A stretch of 64,000 nucleotides of DNA from Tubulanus polymorphus (lineage: Eukaryota > Nemertea > Palaeonemertea > Tubulaniformes > Tubulanidae). Below are positions 59,215 to 64,000 of this stretch, piece after piece. Where the stretch lies: contig NC_134033.1 in NCBI RefSeq assembly GCF_964204645.1, positions 9,952,231 to 10,016,230 of the forward strand. Reading direction: 5' to 3'. How positions within the stretch are numbered: the stretch's first letter is position 1; each line of letters starts with the position of its first letter. The translations under genes and the position numbers were made by a program. Under the pieces are notes generated by a model. That model saw only the letters and a list, made by a program, of their open reading frames with translations, did not search any database and had not been told where the DNA came from.

Positions 59215-59330
59215 GTGAAATACAAGTGAATCAAATGATTAAACTACAGGTTTATATACAACATAAGTTACAAAATTACAAGTGCTAAATTCTAAGCTAA
59301 TTACAAACCAAGTATTTAATTACAAACTAA

Positions 59331-61187
59331 TTATTTGAATACATTTAGGATAAAGGATGAGCCTTTTTGAAATAATTGTTGATTTAAAGAGGGTCGTTGC
59401 GCTTTCATAAACAGGGCCTCCCTAATTTTACAGTCGAGATCAGATGAACCTTTGTCTAGAATTTTGAGTTTGTTGTTACTGAATTCCTGATCACAAGTGT
59501 GACAAATTGCGAGATGTTGTCCAATCGCAGAAGTCTTTGATCTGTGTTCCTTAATCCTGATGGCCAAATGTCGTTTAGTTTTCCCAATATAGGAAGTGTT
59601 TATTTCACATAAACAATTCAATTTATATATGACTTTAGCCTTCAGCGATTTAGGGGTAGCACATTTCAAAGAGAAAAAATTCTTAATTTTGGTCGTAGTG
59701 AATGCACATTTCAAGTTGATTTCAAAATTCCTTTTAAATAGATATTTTAATTTTCGGGCAAATAGGATTGACGGGTTACCAATATACGGTAATGAAATGA
59801 ATAGATCAATTCCATCTTCAACAGGTTTCGGTTGAGGTTCTGAGTTCTGTTTTGATTTCAAAAATCTATTAATACATTGATCGATGACATGAATAGGAAA
59901 CGCATTAGATTTAAACAGATTTTTCAAGAAATTGATTTCTTCTGAAAAGATGGTCCAATCACTGCAAATATTGTAGGCACGAAAAAGCATGGTATTGATG
60001 AGTCCTATTTTCCATTTATACGGACACATGGCGTTGAAGTTCAAAAGTAGGCCTGTGTTGGAAGCTTTCCTGTACACTCGAGATATAAAGTCACTACCGG
60101 TTTCTAACGGAATTTGTATTTCGGTATCGAGAAAAGGTAATAGATTAGGACCTAGTTCAAAAGTGAATTTAAGGTTAGAATGGAGGCGATTCAATTCTTC
60201 AAAAAATAGTCTATAACTGGATACATTTCGAAATATGCCGAAAATATCGTCCACGTATCTCAGGTATAATGTCGGTTTGTAATTAGTTTTGGAGAGGAGC
60301 AAGTTTTCAAAATGGGCAAGACAAAAGTTCGCTAAGGTTGGGCCTAAGGGGCTGCCCATGGTGACCCCATCAACTTGCTTGAAAATACGATCATTGTACA
60401 TAAACAAACCCGAAGTTGCGATTTTAAGTAATTCTTTGAATGTAGCCTGATCATATGTAGGTTTAGAGTCGGAAGCATATATATAATCGGAAACTATATC
60501 AATGGTTTCTTTCAATGGAACATTAGTGAAAAGTGACTCTACATCAAAACTTATTAGAATATCAGAAGGTTTAAAAACGAATTGTTTCAGTTTTTTAAGG
60601 AACTCCCAAGTGCTATTTAACATGAATTTAGACGGTATATGTGGTTTAATGATTTTATCGAGATATTTGGCCAGGTTATATTCAGCAGTGTCGATCATTG
60701 ATACAACGGGTCGAAATGGAAAGTTATCTTTATGCACTTTGCACAAACCATATAATTTACCAGGTTGGCTACCGCTTGGGTAGATAGAATCAAATATTTC
60801 TGAACTTACATACTGTTTCACATGTTTTCTCAGAAATCCGCAGATTTTGGTTTCATTAGATATAACAGGGTGATTCTTTCTCACATTTTTGATTTCAGTA
60901 AATTTACTTTTATCAAATACAATTTTATCTAATTTATCGAAATATTCGTTAGAGTCCAAAATAACAATGCCGTTGCCTTTGTCAAATGAGCAGATCTTAA
61001 TGTCCTTGTTTTTTCGAAGTTTTTCAATCGTACGGTAGAAACGTCGGTTCCAGGTCGAGCCACATACTGATTTAGCGCTGTTGATAAATGAGATGGTCGC
61101 ATGTCTAATACTTTCAAGGAAAGAGTTATTCACATTCGGTTCGCCGCCAGATATAGTCCTATTTTTGTGGTAAACAGTTTTTTTCAA
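59331..61187 (-). CDS. PLE-3 ORF2: reverse transcriptase and GIY-YIG endonuclease
   Basis: 618 open codons. The N-terminal part has the PLE-typical FDKGNGIVILD. SQPGKLYGLCKVHKDNFPFR, LISFDVESLFTNVPLKETID and VTMGSPLGPTLANFCLAHFE precede the catalytic YLRYVDDIFGIF, then LKFTFELGPNLLPFLDTEI. The C-terminal endonuclease is INTSYIGKTKRHLAIRIKEH with IREALFMKAQRPSLN. All RT catalytic residues (D, YVDD) and the GIY-YIG Tyr/Arg are present. It overlaps the upstream ORF by 29 bases in the +1 frame at an A7 run, so a single PLE protein of about 830 residues was probably encoded. Nominal start is TTG, so it is not an independent start. Confidence 0.9.
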   Translation of the reverse strand: MKKTVYHKNRTISGGEPNVNNSFLESIRHATISFINSAKSVCGSTWNRRFYRTIEKLRKNKDIKICSFDKGNGIVILDSNEYFDKLDKIVFDKSKFTEIKNVRKNHPVISNETKICGFLRKHVKQYVSSEIFDSIYPSGSQPGKLYGLCKVHKDNFPFRPVVSMIDTAEYNLAKYLDKIIKPHIPSKFMLNSTWEFLKKLKQFVFKPSDILISFDVESLFTNVPLKETIDIVSDYIYASDSKPTYDQATFKELLKIATSGLFMYNDRIFKQVDGVTMGSPLGPTLANFCLAHFENLLLSKTNYKPTLYLRYVDDIFGIFRNVSSYRLFFEELNRLHSNLKFTFELGPNLLPFLDTEIQIPLETGSDFISRVYRKASNTGLLLNFNAMCPYKWKIGLINTMLFRAYNICSDWTIFSEEINFLKNLFKSNAFPIHVIDQCINRFLKSKQNSEPQPKPVEDGIDLFISLPYIGNPSILFARKLKYLFKRNFEINLKCAFTTTKIKNFFSLKCATPKSLKAKVIYKLNCLCEINTSYIGKTKRHLAIRIKEHRSKTSAIGQHLAICHTCDQEFSNNKLKILDKGSSDLDCKIREALFMKAQRPSLNQQLFQKGSSFILNVFK

Positions 61188-61794
61188 TACGTGATTTAAG
61201 GTCGATTTCGTTGATATTTTTCGGAAGAATGTGATGCTTTAAGCCGTAACGTAGTATCTCAGTTTCTTCTAGGGATAGTTGATAATTTGATCTATTGATT
61301 AAGCAATCCGGTGCTGGGTGACGCTGATCTTTCCACAAGTTTAAAAGCTTGCGTTCATGACGTTGCTGTGTTTCCGAAGTTAGTTTCCTGCCTTTCTGGT
61401 TAAGTCTAGTGAGCCAAATGATTGTTTGAATCCAGGTCAATTTCTCGCATAAATCGGATTTGATTTTCTTCAATTTACTGTTGGTTTTAGATAATTCGGT
61501 TTTAACATTTTCGATTTGATTCTTCAAGATTTCGAGTTTGAGATTATCATTACTTGCATACGCTCTCAGTTTCGGAGGTTTGAATAATAAAAACTTCGGG
61601 CAGATTCGTAATTCCATGCATCTTTGAAAGTAAGATAAATCCAAGCGTAGTTTAGTCCATTTGCGATACAGTTTTTCACAATTGCGGAAGTCTTTGACGT
61701 ACACATCTCTCTGTTTCGCACAGTAGAAATAGATCTTAGGAAGAGAGTTCAAATATCCGAATAACCATAGAAGCGATAACATTAAAAACCTCAT
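61159..61794 (-). CDS. PLE-3 N-terminal ORF
   Basis: 211 codons from ATG: MRFLMLSLLWLFGYLNSLPK, then basic, coiled-coil-prone sequence (KLEILKNQIENVKTELSKTN) and LGLKHH-type region LRYGLKHHILPKNINEIDLK, a PLE N-terminal motif. It ends at TAG just past the A7 run where ORF2 takes over. The first 65 bases are duplicated at 59090-59156. Confidence 0.8.
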   Translation of the reverse strand: MRFLMLSLLWLFGYLNSLPKIYFYCAKQRDVYVKDFRNCEKLYRKWTKLRLDLSYFQRCMELRICPKFLLFKPPKLRAYASNDNLKLEILKNQIENVKTELSKTNSKLKKIKSDLCEKLTWIQTIIWLTRLNQKGRKLTSETQQRHERKLLNLWKDQRHPAPDCLINRSNYQLSLEETEILRYGLKHHILPKNINEIDLKSRIEKNCLPQK

Positions 61795-62001
61795 TATACA
61801 ACATAAGTTACAAAATTACAAGTGCTAAATCTGTCACATTTCTCTTCAAAACGGCTCATCCTTTATCCTAAATGTATTCAAATAATTAGTTTGTAATTTA
61901 ATACTTGGTTTGTAATTAGCTTAGAATTTAGCACTTGTAATTTTGTAACTTATGTTGTATATAAACCTGTAGTTTAATCATTTGATTCACTTGTATTTCA
62001 C

Positions 62002-62040
62002 CTGATGAGGGGATATGATCCCGAAAACGTTCGTGTTAAT
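62002..62040 (+). ncRNA. hammerhead-like motif in inverted PLE-3 terminal repeat
   Basis: Identical to the motif at 59175-59214 but on the plus strand, i.e. antisense to the PLE ORF. Confidence 0.45.
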
Positions 62041-62109
62041 AAACTGTATTTACTCATTAGAAAATGAGGTTTTTAATGTTATCGCTTCTATGGTTATTCG
62101 GATATATCC

Positions 62110-64000
62110 AAAGTTTGGAGCATTAAGTTATTTCGAGTGAAAGAGAATTTACCTTCATCTCTGCATTAAATGGTTCGTGGTTTGATCAAGAGTACGAATG
62201 GATAGAATTGTGCAAATCTGCCGATAAGATATTGAAATACACGTGTATCGTTTGCTTTTCTTTTTATATGTATAGTACCAGGGATACTGGATGATCTAAG
62301 CTACAGTTCACCCCAAACTTCAAATACGAGCCCCTGTGCAGATTTTGTGGAAACCATCAAGAATTGCGGGCTGCATCGAGCAAACAGGAAATTCAAGATG
62401 GCCACCCCAAAAGCAGCCATATTTGATCACCAACGACATTTTTTTACAATAGGGGTGGACATCTCGCCAGACCCAATCTTCAAGCTAATTTTCAAAAACA
62501 TCGCAAATTACAGGCGAATTCTGTGTCGAATTAAATGCAATTCCAGAGGGCCTAGCTTAGGCCTGTGCAATGAGTCAATTAAGATTCGATTTTTTGAAAA
62601 AACAGCACAGATGCCTTTTCCAATCACAAAATTCAGAGCTTCTTAGTAGCTTCTTAAGTCCCTGTTTTCATCACGCACATGGTTAAAATTATTGTTTACA
62701 TCGAACGTCGTCAACAGCTGATACAACCGCACCCATGTCTGTAAACCATCAATTGATTCATGTAAAATGCACACTATGAAAAAACTATACGGTGAATCAA
62801 TCCGGAATTTTTCTGTAGAATGCACTACGTCATGAAGGTAAAAATCAATTTTTATTTAATTTTAAGATTTTTCAATCACCGAAAATAGACAAATTGATAA
62901 TGTCCCGAGGTAGCTTCCGCATGCACCTGGTACGGACGTAGAATAGTATTTTCTGAAACAAAAACTGATACTTAGAATTTCATATTTGTCTAGGAAACTA
63001 GATAAGCGAGTACAAATTTCTGATCTGTCGGGTCTATGTAAACGTCATCTCATGGAGATGCTGGTCAGGAACTCGTCTTTACACAGGAAATCCACAGTCA
63101 CTCAAATAATGCGATAGATAAATTCGTAAAAGAAAGTAGGCACACCATCGGTCGTATTGGTTTACATATTGTACTGATTTAAGTTCAGGGAAATGATAAC
63201 GATTATTTTTAATCTATGCTCTGTAAGATTAGGGTATAGTAACTCAACATTTTTGCAAACAATCATTGCTTATCGAGGTATTCGCCCGCCAGTTTTTCCG
63301 GAAAAAGCTATCCCTGACTACGTTTGACGTAGAATAACTGTTCGACTCAATCGTATGTCACTTATTTGGAGTTACCCGACATGAAGATAATTTTACGAAT
63401 GAACTGGCCAATGTTTTTTTTTTTTACGATATTCAATGCCTATGACAAAAGACAATATCCCGCGACCAAGTGATATATTCATATTTAGGCGACGTGATAT
63501 TGCCCTTTATTGACACTGACGTCGGATTGGTCATAGGAAGTGATAATCACTTGAACTCTTAGAGATTAAAGGTAGCCATGACGGTGGTCCCTATGCCGTA
63601 ATTTTCGGATGGGCAATCTATGGCCCACTAGGGGATAACGGACGGAGACTTATCTCTAAAAAAAGCTTTTTACTATTAGGACTAATGTAAGTGACGTCAT
63701 TCTGACCAGACAACTCAAATCTTATTGCAACAGAGAATTCAACGACAGAAGTTATGAAGTGATGAAGTTTGTATGTCGCAAGAAGATAGGCGTGCACTTC
63801 GGACAATGAAAACCTCGGTTGTTTTCACGAGAGATTGACTTTTTCAGTTAGACTTACCCTGAAAGACTCAGCTACCGAACTTACCGAACAAAAGTCGTCA
63901 CTAATCATCGATTGAGGAACCTTAAATGTTTGCTAGGCGATCAAAACTTATTTGAATAATACGCAAGGTTCATCGATAAGATGATCAAGGCTCAGTTTTG
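62110..64000. other. no gene recognised
   Basis: Frames of 60-100 codons occur on both strands (for example 62347-62646 plus) without family resemblance. A pyrimidine-rich T12 run lies at 63414-63425. I see no terminal repeats or splice-supported exon. Confidence 0.45.

Larger units (their letters stand above)
59090..62108 (-). mobile_element. Penelope-like element PLE-3, best-preserved copy
   Basis: Coding part 59331-61794 on the minus strand. The segment 59157-59345 (end of ORF, 3' UTR, hammerhead-like motif) reappears inverted at 61850-62062, exact over nearly all its length. In addition 59090-59156 is a direct repeat of the ORF start (61731-61795, TAGATCTTAGGAAGAGAGTT ...). So downstream lies the beginning of a tandem second copy, and upstream an inverted terminal copy: the partial-tandem, inverted-pLTR layout typical of Penelope elements. 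Confidence 0.88.

Noticed and set aside
61159-61187. A AAA AAC as a -1 ribosomal slippery site
   Set aside because: The heptamer is in the right phase, but the downstream ORF is in the +1 frame, not -1.

Overview
The window is animal nuclear DNA, AT-rich and packed with decayed transposons. The evidence is a spliced ABCC transporter 3' end, a spliced gamma-glutamyl hydrolase gene, and Ty3/gypsy, Pao/BEL, Penelope-like, CR1/L2-type LINE, piggyBac and MITE sequences. The mix suits a marine invertebrate, perhaps a lophotrochozoan, but no marker fixes the phylum. There are no bacterial-type operons, CRISPR arrays, rRNA genes or intact tRNA genes that I can support.

Layout. 1-4.97 kb: LINE remnant and three MITEs. 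4.97-16.17 kb (+): last four coding exons of an ABCC (MRP) transporter, covering NBD2 to the stop codon. Its 9.5 kb third-from-last-exon-to-next intron holds an antisense LINE endonuclease remnant and a complete antisense Ty3/gypsy element (8479-15128) with LTRs, PBS, PPT and a TAAT target duplication. That element carries an extra SGNH-hydrolase-like ORF in the env position. 16.2-21.7 kb: a 0.33 kb CTGT/CCTG microsatellite, tandem duplications and a long-palindrome MITE. 21.7-32.3 kb: a nested stack on the minus strand. Pao/BEL fragments flank a piggyBac pseudogene; the piggyBac is split by a Penelope-like element (PLE, 23329-29119); the PLE is itself interrupted by a head-to-head pair of other PLEs (about 23986-26392) and by a 1.3 kb MITE with a 9-bp target duplication (26516-27829). 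32.3-40.6 kb: a second antisense Ty3/gypsy with divergent LTRs and a 419-bp hAT-like MITE inside. 40.6-45.2 kb: an almost full-length minus-strand LINE with CCHC plus SGNH ORF1 and EN/RT ORF2. 45.2-51.8 kb: a plus-strand Ty3/gypsy with chromodomain-like integrase tail and a decayed env-like ORF. 53.0-53.3 kb: BEL integrase tail. 54.5-56.7 kb (-): gamma-glutamyl hydrolase, nine exons seen. 58.2-58.5 kb (-): a putative exon with one membrane segment. 59.1-62.1 kb: the best-preserved PLE (RT plus GIY-YIG) with inverted terminal repeats carrying a hammerhead-like motif.

How the parts relate. The only host genes I can defend are ABCC and gamma-glutamyl hydrolase; they are unrelated functionally (membrane efflux; lysosomal or secreted folate/antifolate polyglutamate hydrolysis). 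Everything between them is mobile-element sediment. Relative insertion ages can be read from nesting: BEL and piggyBac are older than the split PLE, which is older than the palindromic PLE pair and the 9-bp-TSD MITE. All exon boundaries were set by eye from GT/AG sites, reading phase and family similarity recalled from general knowledge; no search was run.
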